A stretch of 64,000 nucleotides of DNA from Desulfofalx alkaliphila DSM 12257. GTDB lineage: Bacteria > Bacillota > Desulfotomaculia > Desulfotomaculales > Desulfohalotomaculaceae. Positions 9,901 to 18,534 of this stretch are shown piece by piece (position 1 is the stretch's first letter; every line of letters begins with the position of its first letter). The notes beneath the pieces were generated by a model. The model did no database searches, had not been told where the DNA came from, and saw only the letters and a program-made list of their open reading frames with translations. Position numbers and translations under genes: made by a program. The stretch covers positions 1 to 64,000 of the forward strand of contig NZ_JONT01000012.1 of assembly GCF_000711975.1 (NCBI RefSeq), read 5' to 3'.

Positions 9901-11098
9901 TGAACTGAAACTTGGATTGGTAGATGCAGCTTATGATGATGAAGATATTATGAAAAGCGCCAAGATGGTATTGCAACAGTATAGAGAGTTATTGCGGGAT
10001 AGCGATAGAGAAAAAGTAACCAACCGTTTAAATAATGCTTTTTTTCAAGAGCAGGCAGTGCTTGTGGAATACCGATTAACCCAGGAGGTGATGGGGGAGG
10101 TAACTGCAATTGAGGTGCCTGCAGAAAGCGAAGTATTAAAAATACAAGCAGAACAACTAATGCAGAAATCACGTAGAACTCATTTGTTGATGGAGTATCA
10201 AGGTAAGCGTGTCAGCCCCTATTATGTAATGGAACAAATGGAAAAAGAAGTTGAGCTGCAAAAAATAATCTTAAATGATAAAGACAGAGAACTTTATGAA
10301 GAAATCATTATGAACAGTGTGGGCCGGATTATTAGGGGAAGGATTAACCGGGCACAACGGTGGGTAAAACAAATAAGTGAATTGATGGAGCAGCGGGATA
10401 CCTCAAGCGGTTTAACTTTTTCTATCCGTTGGAAGCCCCGCACTGCAGAGCATGAAGAGGAATTGGATACCAAAGACCTGGTGGATTTGTTGCGTGCCAA
10501 TCCCAGGATGCTAAAAGAAGAAGATATTAGGCAGATTACGCAGCACTTCCGCTCTAAGATTGGCAGAGCCAAAGAGGCGTTAGCTGAAAAGGGATATGGC
10601 GAAACGCTGCACCAAATGTTTAAAGAGATACTGGATTACCGCAAGTGGTTTTCCTTTACCTTGTATTACCGCCGGGAGGGTGAACAGCGCAAAGAGTTGA
10701 CAAATAACGTTTTCTATACCTTTAGCGGTGGCGAAAAGGCTATGGCCATGTATATTCCTCTATTTTCTGCTGCATACTCCCGCTACTTAGATGCACGGCA
10801 AGATGCACCGTATATCATTTCCCTTGATGAAGCCTTTGCCGGTGTAGATGAGAATAACATTCGTGATATGTTTGATTTGGTGGAAAAGTTAGGTTTTAAC
10901 TATATTATGAACTCCCAGGCACTGTGGGGGGATTATGATACAGTATCGGCCTTATCTATTTGTGAGTTAGTTAGGCCGAAAAATGCACCCTATGTTACGG
11001 TGATTCGCTATCATTGGGATGGCAAAATGAAAACCCTGCTGCATGGGCTTGATATAAAAGCTCCAGAGCAGACAGCGTCACAGGCAGCAAGTAATTAA
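6929..11098 (+). CDS. jetC: Wadjet JetC, SMC-like ATPase (TIGR02680 family)
   Basis: This is a condensin-like motor subunit of 1389 residues. Walker A is GSNGSGKS near residue 35, followed by DGRKSAERLDPFGSRARK and DYLLGEKGVVDRDERTGYLY, strong TIGR02680 marks. Long heptad-rich coiled coils fill about residues 270-480 and 740-1000. The C-terminus has the ABC-type signature FSGGEKAMAMY (about 1262) and Walker B PYIISLDEAFAGVD (about 1294). ATG 6929 is chosen because the protein then begins MKNEKWQLNRAGVLNFW, in register with the family; in-frame codons further upstream lie inside jetB. JetC dimers extrude plasmid DNA. Confidence 0.93.
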   Translation: MKNEKWQLNRAGVLNFWYYDDEEFNFSDGKLLLRGSNGSGKSVTMQSLIPVLLDGRKSAERLDPFGSRARKMEDYLLGEKGVVDRDERTGYLYFEYKREKTNQYVTTGIGLRAKRHSNMNFWGFVILDNRRIGHDLFLYKTEYSAEEGKEQKIPLTRKELERRLETGGRVVKGQREYMELVNRYVFGFESLESYEELIKLLIQLRSPKLSKDFKPTVIYEILNESLPALSDDELRPLSDTIENMDQTKQQLDQLLRDSRSLSRLCKQYRVYNQFVLAEKADGFLSLDKKLNKLVQQEKELNGQLENNYTELKMLTEQMEELKREQEVLEEEERALKDHDVFKAEKEKGVIEKSIKEQKNKIQHKEQVLEQKKNSERQLKRRIEEEEEKISATEKSIIELLDALDMEIVDTAFDGHPLAREEFKKNYQSEYYFDLWKADAYRYKEKLEFILESMEEHSRVKDRYQALDRELAEANKKLDLAVLDQKNWEVFFEEEKGNYLHSFHQWNKQNLYLRLDSEEIQLTAQRINEIYQPYRLEEVKEPIVKAYKRYYQQLQQDVIGINHSIEAKKQDIELKTTELNQWKSKKDPEPIRHPDTLAARSKLKKAGIPYLPFFAAVEFLQGVPPEQRERLESAITQMGLLDALIVPDKYMEQVREYDRVIKPNANIFAHTLAEFLYPTPVEGIAVTAKDIENVLRSVLVDDAGDGSAFVSEDGSYRVALIKGHAPRESSSIYIGKESRRQYRLQMIEQINTQLKELQRELIVLEDKKEDLIAMAQQLEEEYHAFPADNDVNEAYRNLINVNEQVRVRQEEVEAKNNQVRRAWQELQEIRSKLRQLTEGMPLKASEETYKKAQAAMQSYLKYLQRLELKHKDYANSNTLLIQLKTNLDDVIYDVDELTGELNVLESEIKGYNMRLKQVQQRLQQLGADEIRERIAGVQSRIMELPDEIIKVNTGTVELKSQINNTQNKLGEIKKNIKYTAQLCRLWQQVFADELKLGLVDAAYDDEDIMKSAKMVLQQYRELLRDSDREKVTNRLNNAFFQEQAVLVEYRLTQEVMGEVTAIEVPAESEVLKIQAEQLMQKSRRTHLLMEYQGKRVSPYYVMEQMEKEVELQKIILNDKDRELYEEIIMNSVGRIIRGRINRAQRWVKQISELMEQRDTSSGLTFSIRWKPRTAEHEEELDTKDLVDLLRANPRMLKEEDIRQITQHFRSKIGRAKEALAEKGYGETLHQMFKEILDYRKWFSFTLYYRREGEQRKELTNNVFYTFSGGEKAMAMYIPLFSAAYSRYLDARQDAPYIISLDEAFAGVDENNIRDMFDLVEKLGFNYIMNSQALWGDYDTVSALSICELVRPKNAPYVTVIRYHWDGKMKTLLHGLDIKAPEQTASQAASN

Positions 11099-11104
11099 AG
11101 TCTT

Positions 11105-12481
11105 TTGGGGGTAGAACAGTTGGTAGAGCAGCACCAAATTATGCTTAAACAGGCGGTGAAATTTTTTAAGGAAGAACAGGGATTTCATCGATTGTTAAAA
11201 CAATTCATTGAAAAATATCAGAGTTTAGGCAGGATAGGTGGCAGCGCCAAACTGCAAAATCTAACAGAATGCGAAAAAGAGGCCCTTTCGGTATTGTTTA
11301 GGAAGGATTATGATGGCCAGATATCTGCAACCATTAGACTGGAGGATTTTGCCAAGGCGCTGGAAAAAACAAAATATGCCGGAGTGGATATTAAGAAGTT
11401 TTTAGAAGCCTTTGCAGGAAGGACCTTAATTACCAAGGCAGAGGAGCAAGATAAATATCAAACCCTAAAGGAAAAATTTTTTATTCAACTGGCTGATAAC
11501 TATAATCATCCATATTGTCGTTTATGGCTTAAGCATATTGAAGATAAGGGCGGTGGCACACGGGCCATCCACATGGCCTATGATCGGCAAAGGGAGTTAT
11601 TAAAATCTCAATTGGAAAATGTCCTTAAAGCCATCATTCAGCTGCCAAAGTATCAACAGAACGGCGTGCGGGCATATCAGAGAATATCATCTTTCGCTGT
11701 TAATATCACCGGGGATCCCCATGGTTTTGATTTAGATACTGAGCAGGGCAGGTTTTTTGTGGCAGCATTGAAGTTTATCAGAAAAAAAGAAGATGAAGAC
11801 TACAACTTTGTATCTAACCTATCGGCGGAAGAGCTGACTGAACTCTATGCTTATTTTGGCCTGGCCCGGGATGATATACTAAATTTTGTAACCTGCGCTG
11901 GTATTATGGGTTATGACAAGGATTCCGCCCCCCTTGTCTTGTGGAAGAATGCCTGTAATCAAGGGGTGGTAATGAATGTACCGCTTCGTGAGTTGGTTAA
12001 GCTGAGGAGGTTTTCTCCTGCCTGCACCCCTGCAGGTAAAGAAAAAGCGGTATTTGTGGTAGAAAACTCCGGTGTATTTTCCTCATTGATGGATAGTTTC
12101 CAGCAAGGTTTTACCCCACCGCTAATTTGTACCCATGGCCAGTTCAAGCTTGCGGGGTGGTTGTTGTTGGATAACCTGGTAAAAAACGGTGCAAGCATTT
12201 ATTACTCGGGTGATTTTGACCCCGAAGGGTTGCAAATGGCACAGCGGTTAATAATGCGCTATCCGCAAAAGGTAATATTGTGGAGATATCACCCCAGCGA
12301 CTATAAAAAGTGCATTTCTGAGGTGACTATTGGAAAAAGCCGACTAAAGAAGCTGGAAACCATTAAAGTGGCAGAACTTCTACCTTTGGTGGAATTAATA
12401 ATACATAGCCATAAGGCCGGTTATCAAGAGTATTTAATTAACGATTATATTGAAGATATTAATAAATTTTTCTCTTTGTAA
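11105..12481 (+). CDS. jetD: Wadjet JetD nuclease (DUF3323/DUF2399, TIGR02679 family)
   Basis: This protein of about 458 residues is the Wadjet effector nuclease. The Toprim-like metal site is visible as YSGDFDPEGLQMAQRL near residue 365. The N-terminal half is helical and probably binds the JetABC complex. JetD cuts small circular DNA once JetABC has extruded it. The start is ambiguous: TTG 11105 lies 6 bp after jetC, but GGGGG at 11107-11111 would better serve TTG 11120 at 8 bp spacing. It ends the operon, with a hairpin 92 bp downstream. Confidence 0.9.
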   Translation: MGVEQLVEQHQIMLKQAVKFFKEEQGFHRLLKQFIEKYQSLGRIGGSAKLQNLTECEKEALSVLFRKDYDGQISATIRLEDFAKALEKTKYAGVDIKKFLEAFAGRTLITKAEEQDKYQTLKEKFFIQLADNYNHPYCRLWLKHIEDKGGGTRAIHMAYDRQRELLKSQLENVLKAIIQLPKYQQNGVRAYQRISSFAVNITGDPHGFDLDTEQGRFFVAALKFIRKKEDEDYNFVSNLSAEELTELYAYFGLARDDILNFVTCAGIMGYDKDSAPLVLWKNACNQGVVMNVPLRELVKLRRFSPACTPAGKEKAVFVVENSGVFSSLMDSFQQGFTPPLICTHGQFKLAGWLLLDNLVKNGASIYYSGDFDPEGLQMAQRLIMRYPQKVILWRYHPSDYKKCISEVTIGKSRLKKLETIKVAELLPLVELIIHSHKAGYQEYLINDYIEDINKFFSL

Positions 12482-12572
12482 TTTCAATTTTGTTTAACCT
12501 TACATTCCTAATAATGGCAAATTATTGCAGATGACGGAAGTGAAGATAGATGCAAGATAAAGTATTGATTAT

Positions 12573-12599
12573 GCGGGCCAGCAATTTGGCTCGCTTCTT
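12573..12599 (+). terminator. Hairpin after the Wadjet operon
   Basis: GCGGGCC (12573-12579) and GGCTCGC (12588-12594) form a stem over 8 bases, followed by TTCTTG. The sequence is a near copy of the hairpin at 4146 (one mismatch over 25 bp). The T-tract is interrupted, so termination may be weaker here. Confidence 0.6.
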
Positions 12600-12609
12600 G
12601 TTTGTAAGG

Positions 12610-12639
12610 TGAAACTTTTTACTGTACCTTAGGCGTCTA
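12610..12639 (+). promoter_or_regulatory. ECF (SigV-type) autoregulatory promoter
   Basis: TGAAAC followed by TTTTT (12610-12620) and CGTCTA (12634-12639), 18 bp apart, match the promoter pattern of SigV/SigX-type ECF sigma factors of Bacillus. It sits directly before a sigV-like gene, as expected for autoregulation. Transcription would start near 12646. Confidence 0.75.
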
Positions 12640-12685
12640 AGGTGTAATGGAAGATACGTATCTTAGATTAAAGGAGTTTCATTAT

Positions 12686-13186
12686 ATGCCAAATCACAGC
12701 ATTGACCGGTTAATTGCCGATTACGTCATTCAATATAAAGAGAATCACTATCGGCTGGCTTATAGTTATGTAAGAAATACAGAGGATGCCTTGGATGTGG
12801 TGCAAGAATCCATCTATAAAGCCCTGTCGGCTAAGAATTCACTTAAGGACACCGCCTACTTAAAAACCTGGTTTTATCGAATTATTGTAAATACAGCCTT
12901 GGATTTTTTGCGCCGGCGGAAAAGGCTGAAGGTGGCCGAAGAAGGCACACTGATTAGCTTGGATGGCGGCGCCCTGGATCATTACCAGGATATAGACTTG
13001 AGACGGGCGCTGGATGCGCTGCCGGCAGATTACCGCAGCATCATCATTTTACATTATTTTGAGGACCTGCGGCTGGAAGACGTGGCAGAAATTTTAGATA
13101 AAAATGTCAACACCGTTAAAACGCAGTTGTATCGGACACTGAAAAGGCTGCGCTTAGAAATGGACGACAAGGAGAGTCAATTATGA
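12686..13186 (+). CDS. sigV: ECF RNA polymerase sigma factor, SigV-like
   Basis: This 166-residue ECF sigma factor has region 2 (RLAYSYVRNTEDALDVVQES, then LKTWFYRIIVNTALDFLRRR) and region 4 (DYRSIIILHYFEDLRLEDVA, then NVNTVKTQLYRTLKRLR). The IYKALS...KDTAYLKTWFYRI stretch resembles SigV/SigM-type factors. I chose ATG 12686 because AAGGAG (12671-12676) is 9 bp upstream; the in-frame ATG at 12647 would sit on the predicted transcription start. It overlaps the anti-sigma gene by 4 bp. The promoter at 12610 suggests self-activation. Confidence 0.9.
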   Translation: MPNHSIDRLIADYVIQYKENHYRLAYSYVRNTEDALDVVQESIYKALSAKNSLKDTAYLKTWFYRIIVNTALDFLRRRKRLKVAEEGTLISLDGGALDHYQDIDLRRALDALPADYRSIIILHYFEDLRLEDVAEILDKNVNTVKTQLYRTLKRLRLEMDDKESQL

Positions 13187-14079
13187 AGGATAAGAGATTA
13201 GAACAATTAAAAAAAGAATATCAAAACACACCAATTCCCTCGAAATTGGACGAAGTGGTAAATGAGGCACTGCGTCAAGGTGGGGTTGGCTCCCATGGCA
13301 GAGGTTTAACTAAAATGGGCAAAATAATTGCCACCATAGCCGCTTCACTGGTGCTATTTGTAGTGGCAGTTAACATTAGCCCGGCAGTGGCCAAGTCTGT
13401 AACGGAACTGCCGGTGGTGGGCGGCATTGTCAAAGTATTAACCGTTAAAAACTACTTTGTTGATGAGGAAAGGTTTAGGGCCGATATTGATGTACCTAAA
13501 ATTGAGGGCTTAGAAAACAAGGAACTGGAGAACAGTTTAAATCAAAAGTATTTAGCAGAAAATGAAGACTTATATGGGCAGTTTATTGAGGAAATGGAAC
13601 AGTTGAAACAGCAGGAGGCAGGAAATGTGGCGGTAAGCAGCGGTTACGAGATTATTACCGATAATGAACAGCTATTGACAGTTAAGCGTTATGAATTGGT
13701 AATTAAGGCATCTGCCGCCGAAACGGTACGTTATGATACCATTGACAAAAAAAAGCAGCTGTTAATTACTTTGCCCAGCCTGTTTAAAGATGACAGCTAT
13801 ATCCATATCATTAGCGAAAATATTAAAGAACAAATGATGGCTCAGATGCATGAAGATGAAAACAAAATTTACTGGGTGGAAATGCCCGGTCAAGAAATGA
13901 TGTTCGAACCATTTAAAACCATAGAACCGGATCAAAATTTCTACATCAACTCCCAAGGTAATTTGGTAATTGTATTTGACGAGTACCAAGTGGCCCCCGG
14001 CTACATGGGCACACCGGAGTTTATCATTCCCACCGAAGTGCTGGCCGATATTCTGGTGGGGCGGGAGTATATACGCTAA
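13183..14079 (+). CDS. rsiV: RsiV-like anti-sigma factor (DUF3298)
   Basis: This is a 298-residue single-pass membrane protein. Residues 1-45 are cytoplasmic and should hold the sigma factor; a transmembrane helix follows (IIATIAASLVLFVVAVNI, about 46-63). The extracytoplasmic part resembles RsiV, with a DUF3298-type C-terminal domain (VFDEYQVAPGYMGTPEFIIP). In B. subtilis, RsiV binds lysozyme and is then cleaved to free SigV. Synteny with the overlapping sigV-like gene supports the pairing. Lysozyme as ligand is inferred from the family, not seen here. Confidence 0.88.
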   Translation: MKDKRLEQLKKEYQNTPIPSKLDEVVNEALRQGGVGSHGRGLTKMGKIIATIAASLVLFVVAVNISPAVAKSVTELPVVGGIVKVLTVKNYFVDEERFRADIDVPKIEGLENKELENSLNQKYLAENEDLYGQFIEEMEQLKQQEAGNVAVSSGYEIITDNEQLLTVKRYELVIKASAAETVRYDTIDKKKQLLITLPSLFKDDSYIHIISENIKEQMMAQMHEDENKIYWVEMPGQEMMFEPFKTIEPDQNFYINSQGNLVIVFDEYQVAPGYMGTPEFIIPTEVLADILVGREYIR

Positions 14080-14180
14080 TTCCCCATTGGCAGTATTGCC
14101 GGGCTGTTGTAAAAAGGAGTTTTGATAAAAGATGGAGAAATAAGAGGAAGCGGGCAGAGAAAACAAGGGGTGCTTGGGTT

Positions 14181-14879
14181 ATGAAATGTAATCACTGTAA
14201 GGAACTTACCGATGAAGCCGGTAAGAGTTGTATAGAGCAAGTTCCGATATTTCATGGTCTCAGTAAGCAAGAGGTAAATGAAATTGCTAAAATAAAAATT
14301 AGTAGGCAGTTTAAAAAAGGTGAGTTTTTATTCTTATCAGGGGATCAAGTTAATAACCTCTATGTCATACATAAAGGAAAGGTGAAAATTTCAAGAACGT
14401 CCGATGAAGGTAAAGAACAAATTATCAGGGTTCTTGGAGCAGGAGATTTTGTCGGGGAATTATCCCTATTTACCCACTCAAGGAGCAAGAGTAATGCCGA
14501 AGTGATGGAGACTTCATCCATTTGTATTATTGACGGCAAAAAAATAAAGGACCTTATATATAAAAACCCGGGCATTTCTATTAAAATATTGCAAGAACTA
14601 AGTGAACGAATGGAGAATGCGGAAAATCTAATAGAACAATTGGGTATTCATGATGTGGAGCAGCGGGTGGTGGATGTACTTTTAAGTATGGCAGATGAGG
14701 AAGATAAGGTGACTTTGTCCATGAGCAAAAAAGACTTGGCGGCCCACATCGGAACATCACAAGAAACCCTCAGTAGAAAACTTTCTTATTTTCAAAGTAA
14801 AGGGTGGATCAAGTTAAGCGGGCAGAGAAAAATTGATATTCTTGACCGGCATAGCCTGGTTAATGCCAGAAAGGGTTAG
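14181..14879 (+). CDS. Crp/Fnr family transcriptional regulator
   Basis: This 232-residue regulator has an N-terminal cyclic-nucleotide-binding fold (about 20-140; FKKGEFLFLSGDQVNNLYVIH, then GDFVGELSLF) and a C-terminal winged helix (about 165-225; SKKDLAAHIGTSQETLSRKL). It opens with MKCNHCKEL and another cysteine at residue 17, an arrangement seen in Fnr-like proteins that sense redox state or bind a metal or cluster. The beta-barrel lacks the cAMP phosphate-binding arginine motif of true Crp as far as I can see. Ligand and targets are unknown. It precedes a VanW gene by 15 bp. Confidence 0.9.
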   Translation: MKCNHCKELTDEAGKSCIEQVPIFHGLSKQEVNEIAKIKISRQFKKGEFLFLSGDQVNNLYVIHKGKVKISRTSDEGKEQIIRVLGAGDFVGELSLFTHSRSKSNAEVMETSSICIIDGKKIKDLIYKNPGISIKILQELSERMENAENLIEQLGIHDVEQRVVDVLLSMADEEDKVTLSMSKKDLAAHIGTSQETLSRKLSYFQSKGWIKLSGQRKIDILDRHSLVNARKG

Positions 14880-14894
14880 GGTTCCCTGTGGCAG

Positions 14895-15809
14895 TTGAAA
14901 TGCGGCACAATTAAGAAAGGGGCAAATGAAATCTTGAAAATAAGTTTTAAAAGGTTAATATTAATTTGCTTTTTATTGCTGGCAATACCCTTGGTTAGCA
15001 CTGGTCCGGCCAATGCCGGGCCACAGTTTATTGAGCTATCCCGGCAGGTTCTACCCATGCCCCCGGAGGATGATGAAGGCGGAATTAAAAATGTAGCACT
15101 GTCAGCACAACTAATTGACCAGGTGATTTTAGAACCCGGTGAAATATTCTCTTACAACAAAATAGTTGGGCCGAGAACCTTAGAGAGAGGTTTTGCATGG
15201 AGTGAAGCAATTGGTTGGCTAAACGGGGAACTTACATATGTTCCGGATGTTGGCGGTGGGGTTTGCAGAACTTCAACTGCCCTTCATCAAACGGTGCTAA
15301 ATGCCGGGTTAGAGATTTTGGAAAGGCATAGCCACTCATTGGATGTAGATTACGCTGAACGCGGTAATGATGCTACGGTATGGTACGGGGTGTTAGACTA
15401 TCGGTTTAAAAACACTAAAGATAATCCGATTAAAATCAATGCTGCGGTGGAAGACAAGATGCTGATAATTTCATTGGAGGAAAAATCCCCGATAAGTGTT
15501 ATGTTAAATGGTCAATATGTAAGTTTAAATGCAGCCCCTTTTATCTATCAGTCCAGTTTAATGGTACCGGTTCGGTCAGTGTCCGAGGCACTGGGGGCTA
15601 TTGTTAGCTGGGATAATACAATAAATGCGGCAATTATTACAAACGGACATAATACTGTCAATTTAAGTGTTAATGATAGTGAAGGCGGTGTTGATAATCA
15701 AATAATAATTAAGAACGGCACAATGTTTATGGCTGCCAGATACCTGGGGATGGCAATGGGCTATAATGTTGAATGGGACAATGAAACTAAAACCTTAAAT
15801 TATACATGA
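14895..15809 (+). CDS. Secreted VanW-family protein with copper amine oxidase-like domain
   Basis: This 304-residue exported protein has a signal peptide (hydrophobic core RLILICFLLLAIPLV, cleavage probably after ANA near residue 41), then a VanW domain (about 65-195: EPGEIFSYNKIVGPRT, GGGVCRTSTALHQTVLNAGL). It ends with a Cu_amine_oxidN1-type domain (about 205-304: MVPVRSVSEALGAIVSW), a common extracellular module of sporeforming Firmicutes. VanW is found near vancomycin-resistance genes but its reaction is not known. Position after sigV/rsiV suggests an envelope role; that is inference. TTG 14934 is an alternative start. Confidence 0.88.
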   Translation: MKCGTIKKGANEILKISFKRLILICFLLLAIPLVSTGPANAGPQFIELSRQVLPMPPEDDEGGIKNVALSAQLIDQVILEPGEIFSYNKIVGPRTLERGFAWSEAIGWLNGELTYVPDVGGGVCRTSTALHQTVLNAGLEILERHSHSLDVDYAERGNDATVWYGVLDYRFKNTKDNPIKINAAVEDKMLIISLEEKSPISVMLNGQYVSLNAAPFIYQSSLMVPVRSVSEALGAIVSWDNTINAAIITNGHNTVNLSVNDSEGGVDNQIIIKNGTMFMAARYLGMAMGYNVEWDNETKTLNYT

Positions 15810-15826
15810 TAATTTTTAGCTAAAGG

Positions 15827-15854
15827 CCTCGACTTTAAAAAGTCGGGGTTTTTT
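15827..15854 (+). terminator. Factor-independent terminator after the VanW gene
   Basis: CCTCGACT (15827-15834) pairs with AGTCGGGG (15841-15848) with one T-G pair, followed by TTTTTT. Confidence 0.88.
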
Positions 15855-16033
15855 GTTTCTGCCGGTAATGCCCGCAAGGCACAACCATGGTGAACTTTCA
15901 ATTATTAAATGGACTTTCGACATAAATATTGAATCTAGGATGTTAAATTTGACAATTATCTATTATTACTTGACTAAATATTCAGAGGAGATTCTATCCA
16001 CCGCTGAAGGAGTATTGGTTCGGGGGGAGTGTC

Positions 16034-18534
16034 GTGTACCGTTTTGGTAGAGGTTATTTATTACTAATGCTGTTTATGGTGATTGGGCTGCTTGTCAGCG
16101 GATGTACGACAACACAGCCCGAAAAAAATGAAGTTAGGGCATTGGAAGGCACCTTAGACCTAACCGGTTGGGACTTTGAACAGATGGGCCCGGTTGAATT
16201 GAACGGGGATTGGGAGTTTTATTGGGGCCAGTTACTGACCCCCGGGGATTTTAACGAGGGGCAAGGCGGTTTTGATAAGCATCTATTCTCTGTTCCCCAG
16301 TCATGGAACGGCTATCGGGTAAATGACCAAATACTGACCGGTGAAGGGTATGCCACCTTTCGTTTAAAAGTATTATTGCCTGAAGATGAACAATCGAAAT
16401 CTTTGGGTCTTTCTGCCATCAGTACTGCACATAAATTATGGGTAAACGGACGGCTGGTATCTGCCCAGGGTGAAGTGGCAACCCAAAGGGAGCAAAGCGA
16501 CCCCAAGTACTTTCCTAAAATCATCCACCTATCATTGAAAGAAACTCCGCCGACATAGTATTACAGGTATCAAACTTTAGCCACCGCCGGGGCGGTATCT
16601 GGCAACCAATTACTTTGGGCAACAGTGATCAAATCAGCACAATTAGGGAGTAAGAACTGGTTTTTGACATGGTCTTGCTGGGCGTTTTGATGATCATGGG
16701 GCTTCATCACCTGGCCATTTTTATGCTGCGCAGGAGCCACATGGCAACTTTATGCTTTGGCTTGTTTTGCATACTGATGGCTTTGAGGATTGTATTGGTG
16801 GGACAAGTAATGCTGCTGAACTTTTACCCACAAATACCCCAAGAGATTATTCTTAAGCTGGAGTACTTAACATTTTACCTGGGTATACCCTTCTTTGTTT
16901 TATTTCTCTACTACCTATTTCCGGGAGAAGTATTAAAAAAGGTAGCTTATATTTATTTTATAATATCGGTTGGCTATTCAATACATGTGCTCTTAACTGA
17001 GCCCATTGTATTTAGCCGTTATTTAATCAGTTATGATGTAATAACCTTAGCGGTCTTCTTGTATATGTTATTTGCAGTGATACTGGCACTGATTAGAAAA
17101 AGAGACGGTGCCGCACTGGTGATCATCGGATTTCTTATTTTTACCGGCACCGCTGTTAATGATATATTGTACTATACCGAAAAATCCGCTGTGGGCGACC
17201 TCTTCCCCCTGGGCGTTTTTGTGGCTATCTTTACTCAATCCTTTATTATTGCCCGACGTTTTTCTAATGCCTATAAAACAATAGAACAAATGTCGGAAAA
17301 ATTGTTATCATTGGATAAACTGAGGAACCAATTTTTAGCCAGTGTTTCCCATGAGTTAAAAACGCCCTTAAACGGCATCATTGGCATTGCTGAATCTATT
17401 TTAAACGGCCCAGCAGGAGCTTTAAATCAGCAGCAGAGTACCAATCTATCTTTGATAGTTTCCAGTGGCAGGCGCTTGAGTAGGTTGAAGAACGACAATA
17501 TTGTTTTAGAGCTTGAGCCCATAGATCTTAAACAAGTTGTAAACAGGGCCTTGGCCCTGGCTAGGCCTGTGGCTGCCAATAAGAATATAGAGCTTATTAA
17601 TGATGTGGGTAACAAGATACCCCCGGTTAAGGCTGATGAAAATAGGCTGCACCAGATTTTAGATAACTTAATTGGTAATGCCATTAAGTTTACCACCGCC
17701 GGCAGTGTGCTTATATCGGCAAATAGGCAGGGCGATTTTGTGGTAATCTCCGTTGAAGATACCGGCATAGGCGTTCCCTTGGAGCAGCAGAGCAGGATAT
17801 TTGAGTACTACGAGCAGGGTGAGCAGCAGACCTTAAAATATAAGGGGATGGGGATCGGTCTGAGTATTACTAAAAGATTGGTAGAGCTGCATGGGGGTAA
17901 AATTTGGGTAGAGTCGGACGGTCATCGGGGGGCTAAATTTATTTTTACCCTGCCAATCAGCAGTGAAATGGTTCAAATGAGTGAAGGTAGAGCGGAAATT
18001 GCAGCTACACTGGACTTACCGGAAACTAAGGAAGATGTTGCTGCCATTGTTCCGGATACAAACTCTGAGTTTCGCATTATTGTTGTGGACGATGAACCCA
18101 TTAACCTACATGTGGTTGAGAGCCAGCTTTCTGTGGAGCGGTATCAGGTTACCACTGCCACCGGCGGTCGGCAGGCATTAAGGAAAATTGAGGAAAGCCC
18201 GGGCTTTGATCTGATGATTTTAGACCTCATGTTACCTGATTTATCAGGATATGAAGTGTGCCGGTTGGTCAGGGAGAAATATTCACTTTTGGAATTACCG
18301 ATACTGATTTTGACGGCTAAGGACAGAACAGAAGATTCACTGCTGGCCTTTGAGGTCGGTGCCAATGATTATTTACCCAAGCCCTTTAACAGTAAAGTAA
18401 TGTTGGCCAGGGTAAAAACATTATTGACCTTGAAAAAAGTAATGCAGCAAGTGGTTACATCGGAACTACAGTTTTCGGTTATTGCGAAAGTGAGAGTTTT
18501 TCAACTTATACCAGCACACTGGTGGCAATTGTGA
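16034..18534 (+). pseudogene. 7TM-DISM hybrid sensor histidine kinase, disrupted
   Basis: This is a remnant of a large sensor kinase. Frame 2 (16034-16558) encodes a signal sequence and an extracellular sensor domain (LNGDWEFYWGQLLTP). A one-base loss near 16535-16545 moves the reading to frame 1 (SADIVLQVSNFSHRRGGIW), which meets TAA at 16651-16653. Frame 1 then runs on from 16669 with about seven membrane helices, an H-box (SVSHELKTPLNG), HATPase motifs (NLIGNAIKF, DTGIGV, GMGIGLSI) and a receiver (VVDDEP, ILDLMLP, PKPF). Two independent lesions mean no full-length product. A soluble kinase-receiver fragment from 16669 could still be made. Confidence 0.82.

Noticed and set aside
15853-16050. 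Small plus-strand frame before the sensor kinase remnant
   Set aside because: It starts inside the terminator T-tract, has no ribosome binding site and no recognisable protein pattern.
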